A stretch of 64,000 nt of DNA, taken from NCBI GenBank assembly GCA_026874595.1, contig CM049310.1, positions 53,323,058 to 53,387,057 on the forward strand, written 5' to 3'. The notes under the pieces are model-generated. The model saw only the letters and a program-made list of their open reading frames with translations, was not told the origin of the DNA and made no database searches. Of this stretch, positions 1-11,768 are shown one piece after another (within the stretch, counting starts at the first letter, position 1; the number at the start of each line of letters is the position of its first letter). Origin of the DNA: Sipunculus nudus (Eukaryota > Annelida > Sipuncula > Golfingiida > Sipunculidae). Position numbers and translations under genes: made by a program.

Positions 1-2635
1 GATGCACATGTACAGCGAGTGAAAGGCAAGGGAGTTAAAAGTTTTTGAACGAACGTAGAGCCTACCTATCAAAAAGGATAATTTATCATTTAACTTTGAG
101 TCGGGTATCTGTACTTTCAGCATTGTTTACAGCGCCTCGTGGCCTACAGGTACGCTTTCGCTTAAAATAAACCGGACTAATCGTTTGATACGTCTGTGTA
201 CGTTTAACAATACCCACCATATTTGGGTAACTTAATTTATAAATAAGCACATTGATAAATCTCCCTGCATGTTTGTTGAATTTCTGACCGCATGAAATAA
301 AAAGCGGGTCTCGCACGGGTAAGGATTGCCAACTTGCAGGCGACACAGGAATTGACCTGTTACCATATCGATGGATTCATACTTTGGTATATGAGTTCAC
401 ATATATTTTTTTGTGTTAATTCATCACTCTTAGCCTATAAGGTGAAGATCGCCGGCTGTTTACCACGATATCGTTGCAATAGGATAGATGGCTGTTGCAG
501 TGCATTTCCCCGTATGTCTTGTGTTACGGTTAAAGCAGGCTTTCTATAGTCGATTATAAATGCCTACCGAGTCGTGCATTCACGGCTGCCCCAAAGGCCA
601 TGGACCTCTCCATTACACTATCTTTTTAATCTTAATGCCAGCAAACGTACATTATATATTTTTTATATACACTTACCCTAGAATTATATGGCAGGACCAA
701 GAACAGGCACTGGGCCTCCTAATGATGAGGTCACTGCAGAGCTGAAAGTCCCAATGGAAGTGTTTATATCTACTCAACTAATCAGCCAATCTTAAAAAAT
801 TAATGCCTTTTCTGCTGAAAAGTCGGTGTAGTAATTAAATTTCTACAGGCAAACGAGGGAAATGTCTTATATGGTAATATAATTGGATTCGGAATACTTG
901 AATTAGGATGGCTTATTTACGGTGACAAGACATCCCGCGAGGAATATTCAGGCAACAACTGAGAGCCAGACAGGAGCCAAGGTGGGATTTATCAAAATTA
1001 GAAATTAATATTCATAAACACATGAACCTTTGCATCAGTGCCAATTGAAATGCGTGATGTCATGGCATTTTAATATTCATACTAGCCTTGCTGATAAATA
1101 TAGTATGCATGCTCACCCTTCATCACAGAAGCACACTTAAACTGGTTTATTCAAGAAAAGGGCGCTACATCGTCATTAAAAGGAATGATTTCAAGTTTAA
1201 TGTTGCGGTCTGCACGGAGCTGGCAGTTCGCAATTCCATTTTTTTCCATGTATATTCAGTTTCCCGTCGATATAACAACTGCAATCCTCGATACAGATTC
1301 TTGTATCGTTTTTCGGTTTCGTTGATTGAAAAGCCATGGATATAACTAAAAGAGGAATAAAGGTAGGGCGATATGACTAAATTTCAGTCTTTCTTCTCAT
1401 GATGGGAAAATTTATGATTTTACGTGTGTCAGTTGCCTTATTTAATTGTCATCAATGTTATCCCGCTTTTAAATGTTTAAATTAAAAGTAAAAATACCCT
1501 TTTTTATGATGAAAATCTATGCTTCAGATCATGCCGTGCATGGTAGTGAAGAAAATTATGATATTCTGGGAGAGGGATTATGCACTGATTGTCATGAATA
1601 GGGGAGGGGGGCTCTTGTTCGGAGATTATGCACTGGTGTCCTAATTTCGGCGGGGGGGGGGGGGAAGGGGGTCTTCTGTCGTTATAAACTCTTGTGAACA
1701 GTACCCCTCTCATTATTTAAATGGTATAACATGCATTAAATGTCTCCTGTACATCTCTGTTCATTATAAGAGCGTATGGCGCCTTCTCATGAAACTCTCT
1801 ATCTGTATATTGCATTCATATGACCGATTCGGATACACGTACCCTTATAAACGTTAAAAGTACTACTTCTTAAACGATAATGAGATATATGCAAAATGAA
1901 TAAAGAAAAACACGCAGAATAGTATAACAATACAAAATGTGCCGAGGATACACTTAGAATTGTTTTACTAATGAAATATCAACAAATGCCTCCAATAAAA
2001 GCCGGTAGATGTCGCTCGATACCAGATTGTTCCGTAATTTCACCAAGATCACTGTTTCTTTTGCGGAAAATATAAATGGTGTCTAAATTATTGACACAAA
2101 TCTTAAAAGACGATACGGCTTTATTTTAGAAAATATACATGTCTTATATATGTACGACATTGTTGAGCAAATAGCGTGACAAATTCAGTATATTCATTCT
2201 CATGGAAGCTTTGTCATGGGTCCCTGACGTTGAGTATTCAACGATGTGACTTATCCATCAGTTTTGGTCGAGTCTATACGTGAAGCTGTGCGGGACTAAG
2301 TTAGACGTTCGCAGTCTGGCACATGAAGATCTACTGTGGTAATTATACATGAAAATGCTGGCTAAAATTAACATAGGTCTTATATTCCGCTAAATCTAGG
2401 CTATGGATATAATGTGAACCAATTAATTTAGCTCACTGTGAGGATTACCATGTTGATATATTATTTTGTGTCGAATGAATATTTCTGCATGACGCAAAAT
2501 CATTGACAGCAAACGCGCAGATCAAATATAAACGGTATTCATGCACGAAGACTCGGAATAGACTAATTCCCCGCTCAACCGTAACCCTGTGGAGCTTAGC
2601 GCTCCGGAGTTGAGAGGACAACCAGTCTATACGTG
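1..2635. other. Intergenic or 3' flanking region, no gene seen
   Basis: No convincing coding exon is visible on either strand; the open frames are short and low in complexity. The stretch contains one interspersed repeat copy (about 245-590), a poly-G tract near 1652-1664 and ordinary AT-rich sequence. The part just below 2636 is downstream of the minus-strand gene that ends there and probably includes its 3' UTR. An AATAAA on the minus strand lies at 2120-2125, about 510 bases past the stop, and is only a weak poly(A) candidate. Confidence 0.5.
245..590 (+). repeat. Unclassified interspersed repeat, copy 1
   Basis: This stretch aligns by eye with 42092-42410. Shared blocks occur in the same order: 'ATGTTTGTTGAATTTCTGAC', 'GAGTTCACAT', 'TTGTGTT.ATTCATCA', and near the end 'AGTGCCTACCG.GTCGTG' (here 'ATGCCTACCGAGTCGTG'). 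The two copies have diverged strongly, so the family is old. No coding capacity or clear terminal repeats were seen, and the family was not recognised. Confidence 0.6.
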
Positions 2636-3523
2636 TCACATGTGTTCTCCAGTGCTGCAGCCCACAGCTTCTGCTTTCTGCAGGCAGCACTCCCACAAGA
2701 ATGCGACCCTCATCAGTTTACCGTTACTATCGTACTTTTCTAACCTCTGTTTGGATTTTGGATGATATCTGCATGCTAATCGGTGGTTATCTTTGATTCT
2801 GTAAACTTTGTGACATCTGAGACATGTCGCTGTCGCTGAATTTTTCACTGTCTCCCCGGCTTTCTTGTTTTTAGCGTGTAAAGCCGCCACGATGTTTTTC
2901 TCTTTGTATTGATGGACCTCTTTCCGAACTCCGCCTAAATAACCATCACGCGCCGAAACATTACCATATCCATTTTTATCTGATGGGAAACTGGCCCATA
3001 ACGGACCGTCCTGTTTATGGAAAGGGAAAAACGGCGAGGGCTTAGACATCTTTATAGAGGCAAGTTGCCTTTGATAATGTTCCATGTCGATTTTGGCTTT
3101 TTCCAAACGCTCCGCAAAAGTCACTACCTGACTTCGTAGATTCTCTAAATCACCTCTTTGGTCACTATTTTGAGAGCTCAAATTTTGAAGCTGGTCTTCC
3201 GCCCTAGAAGACACGTTCCTGTGTAATTCTTTAATGATTTCTCCCCTGTTGCTGGTAACGTTGGCGATGCCTGTTACTTGTAAGGACTTCGGTGATTTCG
3301 GGGCGTCGTCACTTTCGCGTATTGAACGCGGAGTGCTGCGCCCCCTGCTGTTCTGTTTCTGCTTTAATTCGTTGATGCTGAACATGGATACTGATGTCAC
3401 CGGGTACGGGTATAGCTCAGGATCGGAGGGTTCTGTGAGAACACTTTCGTTTTTCTGAGTCACTGGTTCGGTTTGCACAGACGAGTTCACGGTGGAAACT
3501 AAAGACCATGCTTCTACCTGAAC
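2636..3523 (-). CDS. Last exon of coiled-coil protein with CHORD-like Cys/His C-terminus
   Basis: The terminal coding exon carries 295 residues and a TGA stop. It starts after a clear acceptor (pyrimidine-rich, ...TTTCAG) at phase 0, matching the phase-0 donor of the exon at 4456. A plain open-frame reading would start at a GTG at 3490, which is an artefact; the frame continues upstream to the splice site. A Ser/Thr-rich, probably disordered first half is followed by a heptad-like coiled coil (around 'LENLRSQVVTFAERLEKA'). The C-terminal 60 residues carry an ordered Cys/His set: C-x2-C, C-x2-H, W-x-CC, then GC-x4-H. The spacing recalls CHORD-type zinc-binding modules, but it is shorter and I cannot assign a family. 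Function is unknown. Confidence 0.8.
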   Translation of the reverse strand, partial: VQVEAWSLVSTVNSSVQTEPVTQKNESVLTEPSDPELYPYPVTSVSMFSINELKQKQNSRGRSTPRSIRESDDAPKSPKSLQVTGIANVTSNRGEIIKELHRNVSSRAEDQLQNLSSQNSDQRGDLENLRSQVVTFAERLEKAKIDMEHYQRQLASIKMSKPSPFFPFHKQDGPLWASFPSDKNGYGNVSARDGYLGGVRKEVHQYKEKNIVAALHAKNKKAGETVKNSATATCLRCHKVYRIKDNHRLACRYHPKSKQRLEKYDSNGKLMRVAFLWECCLQKAEAVGCSTGEHM

Positions 3524-4455
3524 CTGAAAGTAATAAATTATATTAATAAATTATATGTTTAGCACAATCGGTTGATCTAGACCCCACAAAAAAGGTTTGG
3601 AATATTCATTTTTTTATAAGTGATATTAATGAAATAAACAGTATATTGGAACTGTTCATTAACAAAGTATTTGTTATAGAAGCGCTTTTCTAGACACGTT
3701 TTAAGTACGTTTTAACCGTCTACTTTATTTAAGTCTACATTTATTTTCAAATATATTTATAATTTATACCATCATAAATAGTTACGTGATAACTGAAACA
3801 AGATTTTTTTCTCAAATAAATATATACGTATAAGGCTTTCAGACATCATTGAAAATAAGTTTTGCGTTAAATCTACCTGCCACAAAGTGTTCAAACAAAA
3901 TTGTCATCATATTAAATCAAATAGTTAACCCTAATACTAAAATTGATATGACAAAATAAAGTACATGCCTTATTGCATACACTTTTCACCTTTTAAACAT
4001 AATGTGCTTTTATACTCCTAAAACACTTTATTTAGGTCCTGACGGGTTTTTATTACAAACTATAATCATATTTTGTTGATCGAATAATGGCGCAAGACCA
4101 ACGACCATTAAGATAACCATTGCGCAATATTAAAAACTATATATGCAGTTACAAATATGACATATATGCCGTGATATAAATGACTTTCATGGGAAGCCAC
4201 ACACGATTAAAAGCTAATTAATAATTATTCTATATACAGTTCTTTCTCTGGCCTACACCTATATAACTTTATACTATATACTACCAAATTTGAAATGACT
4301 AATAAAACTGGATGATTATGCGAACATTAATTCATATTACGCAAAGAAGGGACTGAACCAGCCAAAAGAGGAACAGATACCATTTCCTGGTTTTAAAATG
4401 AACGTACTCCATTTGGTTGCCTGTCATTTTAAATTACCCATCACATTTATATTAC
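3524..4455 (-). other. Intron (phase 0) of the coiled-coil/CHORD-like gene
   Basis: This 932-bp AT-rich stretch is bounded on the minus strand by GAG|GTAATA and TTTCAG|GTT. The coding frame is kept across it. No repeats or embedded genes were recognised. Confidence 0.75.
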
Positions 4456-5149
4456 CTCTTTATCGAAACGTAAGGAACTTTCGCTTTTGTCGGACGACAC
4501 TGAATTCAGCTGGTCTCGAACCCTCTTAAGTTCTTGATATTGCATATCTCTTTCCCTGAGATTGCTCAAAGTTTGTTGAGTGATTTTCTGCTGTAAATTA
4601 TCTATTTCTGCTTGGAGCCTAGCTGCAACTTTGTCAGCCTCGTTTTCATATTCCGCTAGCCTCTCTCTGAGATGTTCCATATGACCTTTGATGGCGTCAT
4701 ACAGATGCATGTGCTGGTAGTCCGTTAAATTGAGCAAATCAAAACATTTGCCTCGTTCCTCGATATAATGGGCAAGCAGACCAAGTAGCTGATTCGTGTG
4801 TTCCTGCACTTGTGTCGCCATACTAGCGCGTATGTCTTTGTCCGAGCCGTGAAATGATGCTTCTCTGCGTAATAGGTTGCCATGGTTTTTCACAAACTGC
4901 GCCAGTCGTGAATGCACGGACTGTAATGACGACTGAATGTCTATAGAGAGTTTGCGTTCTCGCTCGATTTCTTTCATGGAGGTTTGAAGCCTGCTTTTCC
5001 AGCCTTGTCTTTCCGTCTGTATCTGTGTACACAACCAGTCCTTGATGTCCGACATGTCTTGCGTGGACACGCGGTCTGAGAAAAACTCTTGCAAATATCC
5101 ATTTGTCAGCACCACTATGTCCCGGTCCATTGGAACTTTGGTGGTCCTT
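4456..5149 (-). CDS. Penultimate exon of coiled-coil protein (contains probable start codon)
   Basis: The first ATG on the minus strand is at 5130 and gives 225 residues, beginning MDRDIVVLTNGYLQEFF. Joined to the next exon it makes a 520-residue protein. The frame stays open for six more codons up to an acceptor-like TTGTAG at 5150, so either the ATG is the true start behind a 5' UTR exon, or the gene has further upstream coding exons ending two bases into a codon. The sequence is strongly helical and charged, with coiled-coil stretches throughout (e.g. 'ADKVAARLQAEIDNLQQK'), no signal peptide and no membrane segment. A structural or scaffold protein is plausible, but I do not recognise a family. 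The upstream exon, if there is one, was not identified. Confidence 0.75.
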
Positions 5150-5845
5150 CTACAATTGTAAAATAAGTTTAATAAAGATCTAGAAGATAATTAGTATCAC
5201 AGTTCATCATTAAATCTGTATTGTATGCATGCACGTTAAACTGATAATTAATTAGTCCGTTCACATTTTGGCCTCTGACACTGAACACACGACACGGGGA
5301 AGCGAAAAACCCGGCAATTTATTATGCTCTGAGATCACTACTGCCTGGAATAATACTCATGCCACACTGCGCAAAATCGACGAAATCGTTTCTTCAAGAG
5401 TATGGCTCTACTGGTTATAGGGATTGTGGGTTAAGAAATCCTATTCCCACATTGCACTGGTGCCTTTAAAAACATCATCGGCGTGGGTATAACTGTAGTG
5501 AAGTGTGTAATGTATAGTTCGTTATTTAAATAGGTTGGATACGAATCGGCAAATTACATGAACTTGGATGTTCTTGTGGTGAGATCTTCATGAAATAAGT
5601 CATACATTGTAAGCATGCGCATATGCAATGTAAACAGAAGGTGTTTCCTCGAACTGTGACAAAATTTGATTTTAAAGTCTGTAGTCCCGACCGTCCCACA
5701 ATTCATAGCTGGAAGGGGTTTCGTTCTGATCAGAAACAACCTAAGGCGGAAGGGTGTACCTATAGCAACCGCGATTTTAGGCACCATGCAGATCTCGAGA
5801 TGGCGTCCATTGAAATACAGTGAACAACCGCATGACGACCACCTC

Positions 5846-5996
5846 GTTAACACGACCACCCCACTAACACGACCACTTTTCTTGGTCCCAGAATTGTCTA
5901 ATATAAATTATCAAATAAAAAACTTCGGTAACACGACCTCCCCGCTATCACGACCAACGACCACCTTTATGGTCCCGACCTTCAGATGAGCCCCCG
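5846..5996. repeat. MITE-like repeat with AACACGACC motifs
   Basis: The motif 'AACACGACCACC', or close variants with TATCACGACCA, recurs about five times, interleaved with 'TTGGTCCC' and 'TGGTCCCGACC'. The same motif pair occurs again at 6640-6700. The pattern is typical of the ends of pogo/Tigger-like DNA transposons, which is an inference; no transposase frame is present. Confidence 0.45.
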
Positions 5997-6639
5997 TATC
6001 ACGACCAATGGCCCGTGGCGACCGCGGCCCGATGAGCAGATGACGCGCTCATCGCCCACCTTGGACTTCGATAATAGCCTGTGATTAATTAGCCGGGCAC
6101 GTGGAAAAGCCCCCTTTCATCTGCCAAGCCATAGTTAGGCTTGTTTATAATGCCGCCCAACCTGTTAGCCAAACTAAACTCAGCCATATATATTGGACTC
6201 CACTGTCCGTTACATTGTTTGTTAAGTACGGTTGTTAGATAAGCATTTAACATACTGATCAAAAAGGAGATTGGCATACGCAACTGACTCCACACACATA
6301 CATTCAGGTGAGTAAAGCAAAACTGTGACAAATCACATTTCAATTATCAAGCAGGAACCATATAAATAACACTAAGAATCTGATGTGTTCATTCTGTTCT
6401 CACTGCGTGTTTGACATCAGACCACTTCGTGTTAAGACCAATGTTGTTAGAATGACTTCAACGCCAACTACTTGTTTCATCTGTGTGTTTTATTTCTATG
6501 TGAATAAAACTGTTGAATCATATACATGTTTGTTACTTATTTTTTTATATTTTATATTTAACAGGGACAACAGCTTAACATTTACTTTAAATACCCATAT
6601 TATCGCCTGCGTTAATATTGGCAGGCTAATGTACAAGCA

Positions 6640-6700
6640 TCCCGCTAACACGACCACCCCGCTAACACGACCACTTTGCTTGGTCCCGCAGGTGGTCGCG
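6640..6700. repeat. Second copy of the AACACGACC repeat
   Basis: It has 'CCCGCTAACACGACCACC' followed by a near repeat and then 'TTGCTTGGTCCCGCAGGTGG'. It matches the 5846-5996 element in motif order and looks like a fragment or solo end. Confidence 0.45.
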
Positions 6701-7100
6701 ATAGCAACGTGCGTCCGAAGTAAGTTGCTCCTTATCAACTGCCTGTGTGTATATACTTATATATACACCCTCTTGACATAGCTCTTTATTGACACCACAT
6801 GCATTTAAGCGAAATCAGAGCAATATAATATGGAGTTTTCTCACTTTTCATTAATAAATCTGTCATATGTACAGTGTACTGGTAAATTAGGTGCAGCAAT
6901 ATCTACTGTAGTCATTGATCAAATCAGCCGAGTACTTAACTGGATCGTAAACCTGGCGTTCGCTAAATTTGGATTTTAATTCGTCCAGCGTATACCTTCC
7001 CGTTTACTCGTATCCAAACCCAGGAAACAAAATAAAAACAAAGCTTTAGAAACACCTGGTGTTGATAGTCCTGTGTAAAGAGCGCAGCCTTGACGCCAGG

Positions 7101-7131
7101 CCTCTCTCTCTCTCCCTCTCTCTCTCTCTCT
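7101..7131. repeat. (CT)n microsatellite
   Basis: About 30 bases of nearly pure CT dinucleotides, interrupted once by CCC. Confidence 0.9.
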
Positions 7132-9130
7132 CACCCAAGGAATTGCAAAATTTTACATGTATGTGTATATTGGGTAGGCCTACATATCAAGATTTTCCAT
7201 AGGAAAACAAGCGATTGTCTTTCGCCATAGCTTCGTTTCATTTGAAACAATTATAATATGGCTGAAACATAAGATCTATAGTAGAAGGACATTGTTTGAA
7301 GCAGGGAACAACAGAAAGGAAAATCGCTAAATCCATTTCACCATGAGCGTATCTAGCAGCAATGAATCACATATGCTGTGCCAAGGAAATAATAGCGGCT
7401 GAAAATATGAATAAAACACTGTATTTCTTACTGGTGTACTAAGAAGACAATAACACCTAAAAATAGGCTTTGCTAATACGAAATCATGGGCGTAAAAGCC
7501 TAAAACCGGAGAAAGTCACGAACACTAGTGATCGACTGCACATTTACACAACCTGGCTAAAGCATTAATCAAATCACGTTTATCACTTCAAAGATGTTAT
7601 TACACGCTCGGCGAAGTATAATGCTTTCTGTATATAAACCCCCACGTGTTTAATCCAAGGATACTGTGAAATGATTGATTCAAGATATACTCCATCACAA
7701 TTAGCACATGGTAGCAAACAATGCTTTATCATCTGGCATGTAAGTGCTACCTGTAATCGTATTTGCAGGTTCGCTATCACTCCAGGCTACCTGTAATGAA
7801 CGGAGTATGACCCGGCGCAGGTGGTACCCATTACCAGAGTAAAGTCAACACAACCTCAGCCCTGTGATTGTGCAAGAACGGGTAGTCCCTGAGTTTACGG
7901 CCACCACGAGGAATTTTGTTTATATACAGAGCAAGTGAGTGGTTGATATATGCATGTGTATAGTCTTTTTGTGTTTTTACTCGGAGCTCGATTTATCAAA
8001 ATGTGATGACAGAAATTGTGGTATGCTTCATATCCGCGAGGTTAACATTTCGGGTTTTTTTACCTTTTCAACGTTTCACGAGGATACATTTTCGCGACCT
8101 CACCATACAATAACCTACACATAGAGTATATCCATCATTTTATGAATTAATTATGCAAATTAATATGTGCGCAAAATTGTACAATTTGGACGAGGACCCA
8201 ACTGAATATCGAACTAGTAAAAATCATTTTACTTTGTTATCATATAATTTGAAAGATCTGATGATGTATAATACTAATTTTAGATTAACGGTAACATAAA
8301 GATCAATAATTATTTATAAAATCAATCTTTTGCATTCGACTTGCATTTGAGAATGGGGCCTTTTGTTCACGGAGGTTTTATTTTCGCGAGAATTTTCCTT
8401 TCGCGAACATCGCGAATTTGAAATCCTTGCGAACTTAAAGGCAACCTTAGCAAGTATATCCGCCGTATCTATATAAATTAATGACCATGGTAAACTTTGC
8501 TACAACGTACAGCAAAAGAACTGTATACAAAAAAATCCCAATGCTACAAATGCCTTTGTAAAGATACTTCCTTTAAATTTATGAATTTATGAATTTATAA
8601 ATTTATGAGACGAACCCTTATTAATGGACAGTTATTTTGTGTATGTATACCTTTATAAATCAAATATCACGTTTAATTTAATTTTCATTAAATGTTACAT
8701 TCTGTACATTTCCGCTCGTAATCAAGGACAATACCTCAGTCTTCTATATGCGTATATAAACAAATTTCAATTCTACAAATTATCCTTGGTAACCAAACAA
8801 ATGTTAATCATACAAGGCAAACATGATATTTAATGAGTAAACACAGGTATGTAAATAAACATCCTGAGTAATGGTACACCTGTGCTTGTATTTACGATTG
8901 GATTCACAGGTAAACAATTGATATTTAGTTTCAACATACCGGATCTGTTTGCACTGGGGACATAATCAGATTTTGTTAGTGAGAGTATAGTGATCGGATC
9001 TGTTGTACGGTCTACATCATTCTGTTGGATCTCTTAGTATGTACATGTGTACTATTTCTGTACGTTTGTATGTATGCAGAAATATTACTATTGACAATTA
9101 AGACTTTTTGTAATATACACATCTGAACAT

Positions 9131-9326
9131 CAAGGGCAACAATGCAGGGGGAATTGGGATATGTATCCGGGGGATGGGGGATTATGCCCCCCCCCCTATT
9201 TTAACAACAAGGGATGATCAACGTAATCAACCCTCTGCTTTCAGGGAATAAGATTAATATGTACTGAAAATGAAATATAATAATAGTTGGAATAAAAGAC
9301 TGATTCGATTTCGCCATTTCTGAGTG

Positions 9327-9361
<35 letters not shown>

Positions 9362-9510
9362 ATATGTATATATGTATATATATATATCTATATATATATA
9401 ATGTGATATTTCAATATTAATGGATTTATATTAAAGAGTTGTCCGTCCCTCCCTTGCTTATCACCCCCCCCCCCCCCCCCGCCACCCTTGAAGATAAATT
9501 GACGCCACTG
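9131..9510. mobile_element. MITE-like element with internal poly-C and (TA)n, copy 1
   Basis: It starts CAAGGGCAACAAT and ends ATTGACGCCACTG, an imperfect inverted pair related to the better preserved CAGGGGCGTCAAT / ATTGACGTCACTG ends at 18409-18864. The order inside is the same: poly-C, an AT-rich 'GAATAA...AAATGAAATATA' block, a (TA)n array (9327-9410), a second poly-C (9463-9481), then the right end. No coding capacity. Confidence 0.6.
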
Positions 9511-10882
9511 CTAAACATCTTCCTTCTGACATCTCTGTACGTGTAAGCTACATGATCACAGAGGAGCTTCTATCTACGAGCTGTCGCGAATGTTTAGTAA
9601 CTGAAGCTATGTTGGATAATTGTAGAATGGAAGCTGTTTCCTGACTTTGTCATTTAATTAAATGAGTGACAATAATTATAACACCAGAGCCTTAAGATGG
9701 AATGTAATTAGGAGCTTTTGGTATGCTCCGAACTGCAGTCATCTAAAAGCTGTAATGTGGCTTTTTTGTCATATATATCATATAATGTTAAAATAATGAA
9801 GAATGAGGTTTTCTCATGCAAAAAATAAGTCATAAGCTAAGCACCGTCCTGTTAAACAGTTATGTATCAGAATTAATCTTACAATTCTATTTATAATTTA
9901 TACACCTTTAGTTATCTACTGAACAAAGTCACTGGACATGTGAAACTATAGGGCCTAATCTTCATCGACACAAATGATTTAATAGAAACCTGGGTGCTGT
10001 CTCCCAATGGTGACCAATCCACATATCCCGTGACTTTAATAAAGCCGCAGAGAAGGCTCGTTTCTTCCATAGTTTCTTCCCCATCTTCTCCTCAGGTAAG
10101 TTAGTCCCGAGCAACACAAGACTGATGGCTACTAAATTATGGCCAGCTATACTCTATGTGAAGGTTACCATTCTACATGTCGTCCCCATGACGCGGTCAT
10201 AATGGATCCGATTTGGATTATTTGGTAGATTGAGGATTAGATGATTAGCACTGGATTTAGGCACAATATTATTATTTGGCATAATTATCTAAAAGATCTC
10301 TCAGGACATGGGCAGCCTTAGAGCTCAGCAGCTCAAGTGCGTATAATCCTAAATAATCTTATATATTCATTGTTGATTGTACAAATCGCTGTTCCTTTGT
10401 AACCCCATGCTCCTTTCACCTTAATACAGAAGAAACTTCTAAAGACGGCTTACCTCCCGTGGTCACCCATGCTGACCAAACTGTAGATTAATTCCTAACA
10501 GCTGTTCACAAATCTCTGTACCTTGGCTGGCTCCCCAGCTGAGAGGAAAGAAAGAGAGAATTCGCCCAACTTGACGCACGGCAGACAAGCCGGGATCACG
10601 TAACTTAATGCACTGCTACCACCTATGGCAATGACTGGGAGTAGGCTCACTAAGCGCCGACACAATTCGTTCCGTAGTGGGAAAAAAACAGGACCCACAC
10701 AGTTGTGTGTGCTGACCCCATGTGACAACGGGCAGTCTGCTTTATTGCGCCAATTAGGAACATAATACAGGGCTGCGGCTTGTGGATCAAGTTAACGGGC
10801 GGAGTTTCTTCGGAATCAATACCTGAGACCTCTTATGCACACTAAGTTGCGTGTTGTCGGACTGTTAAGACGGGGCCAGGTC

Positions 10883-10890
10883 TATATAAA
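10883..10890 (+). promoter_or_regulatory. Candidate TATA box
   Basis: TATATAAA lies in a locally GC-richer context (GGCCAGGTC upstream, GGCAGTGCTCGCAGG downstream), about 450 bases before the candidate plus-strand exons at 11346 and 11601. The position suits transcription to the right. No initiator or first exon could be fixed. Confidence 0.3.
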
Positions 10891-11292
10891 GGATGTCTTT
10901 GGCAGTGCTCGCAGGCAATCAGCATGCGACTGTGTACACACATCGCTCCCTCTTGTAATAATATCATAAGCAATCAAGATATTCAAGCTATTGGCCTCTG
11001 TTACACAAGGGAAACGCTATAACAAGATTGAATGAGGATATTTTCTTTGCTCAACCGGACTATCAAATCATTGAATATTACTTCACCTCAGGATTTCATA
11101 TAATTCTTTTTAAAGTAACACAGTAAAAAGTCAACCTGTTTTTAATATAAGAACCACTTCATTCATGACTTGCATGCCCATGCTCAGCTTAATAAATTTT
11201 AGTATTCATCAATATAGTCATGTGGTACTGGTGGCTATATTTAGTTTCTCCACATGTGAGGCTAAAGATGTATCATGAGCAAACATACATAC

Positions 11293-11296
<4 letters not shown>

Positions 11297-11340
<44 letters not shown>
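11297..11340. repeat. (TA)n microsatellite
   Basis: About 44 bases of TA repeat directly before the candidate acceptor TTATACAG of the next exon. If that exon is real, the array sits where the polypyrimidine tract should be, so the site would be weak or length-sensitive. Confidence 0.85.
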
Positions 11341-11342
<2 letters not shown>

Positions 11343-11345
11343 CAG

Positions 11346-11441
11346 CGCTCTTGGCCTGGGATTCAGGGACGCTTAGACAAAACTTGTGAAGGGGTACACG
11401 GAGCGTACCAAGAGACGGGATCTGTGTCGAATTTTGAAAAG
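11346..11441 (+). CDS. Candidate exon of an unrecognised plus-strand gene
   Basis: This 96-base, 32-codon frame lies between TTATACAG and AAG|GTATGT, both acceptable splice sites. It starts RSWPGIQGRLDK and ends SVSNFEK. The donor is phase 0, and the next exon-like frame (11601-11768) is entered at phase 0 as well, so the two join without a stop across a 159-bp intron. Composition is more gene-like than the surroundings. No family was recognised and no upstream start exon was found. Confidence 0.35.
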
Positions 11442-11600
11442 GTATGTAAAATTGAATCTTTTTTATATTACGTCATAATCATATCATTAAAATTATTAGT
11501 TCCCGTGTCATTATAAGACTATTTGATTATACTGAAATGTAACTGTCACTTTTTAGCGAAGTGTTTACATGACTGATCATGAGCGGTTTGTTTGGTTTAG

Positions 11601-11768
11601 CCGGCAATGATCAGTGACTGCTACAAGAGCCAGCCTGCTGTGATCCTCCCAGTCCTACAGCCAGAAATTCGCATGTCCGATCGGACGCTTGGACAACCAG
11701 AATCAGGCGTCCCAAAGCAGAAACTTCGTACGTCACGGACGCTTACCCCCGCGTTCATGAAGCCCTGA
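11601..11768 (+). CDS. Candidate terminal exon of an unrecognised plus-strand gene
   Basis: The frame follows the acceptor GGTTTAG at phase 0 and runs 55 codons to TGA. It reads PAMISDCYKSQPAVILPVLQ and ends RTLTPAFMKP. The exon is GC-richer than its flanks and has no internal stop. It has no membrane segment and is basic and Pro-rich. I do not recognise it. It may be a small lineage-specific gene, or an exon remnant. Confidence 0.38.
   Translation, partial: PAMISDCYKSQPAVILPVLQPEIRMSDRTLGQPESGVPKQKLRTSRTLTPAFMKP

Larger units (their letters stand above)
5150..10880. other. Intergenic region with scattered repeats, no gene recognised
   Basis: There is no convincing exon. The identifiable contents are two stretches of 'AACACGACCACC' repeats (5846-5996, 6640-6700), a CT-rich tract (about 7101-7131), a short tandem run of 'ATTTATGA' units near 8575-8609, and a MITE-like element (9131-9510). 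The upstream edge probably includes promoter or 5' UTR sequence of the minus-strand coiled-coil gene, but no core promoter element stands out. Confidence 0.45.

Noticed and set aside
10052-10102. Pyrimidine-rich stretch ending CTCAG|GTAAGT, possible 5' UTR exon of the candidate plus-strand gene
   Set aside because: A single donor-like site without frame, partner phase or promoter is too little evidence.
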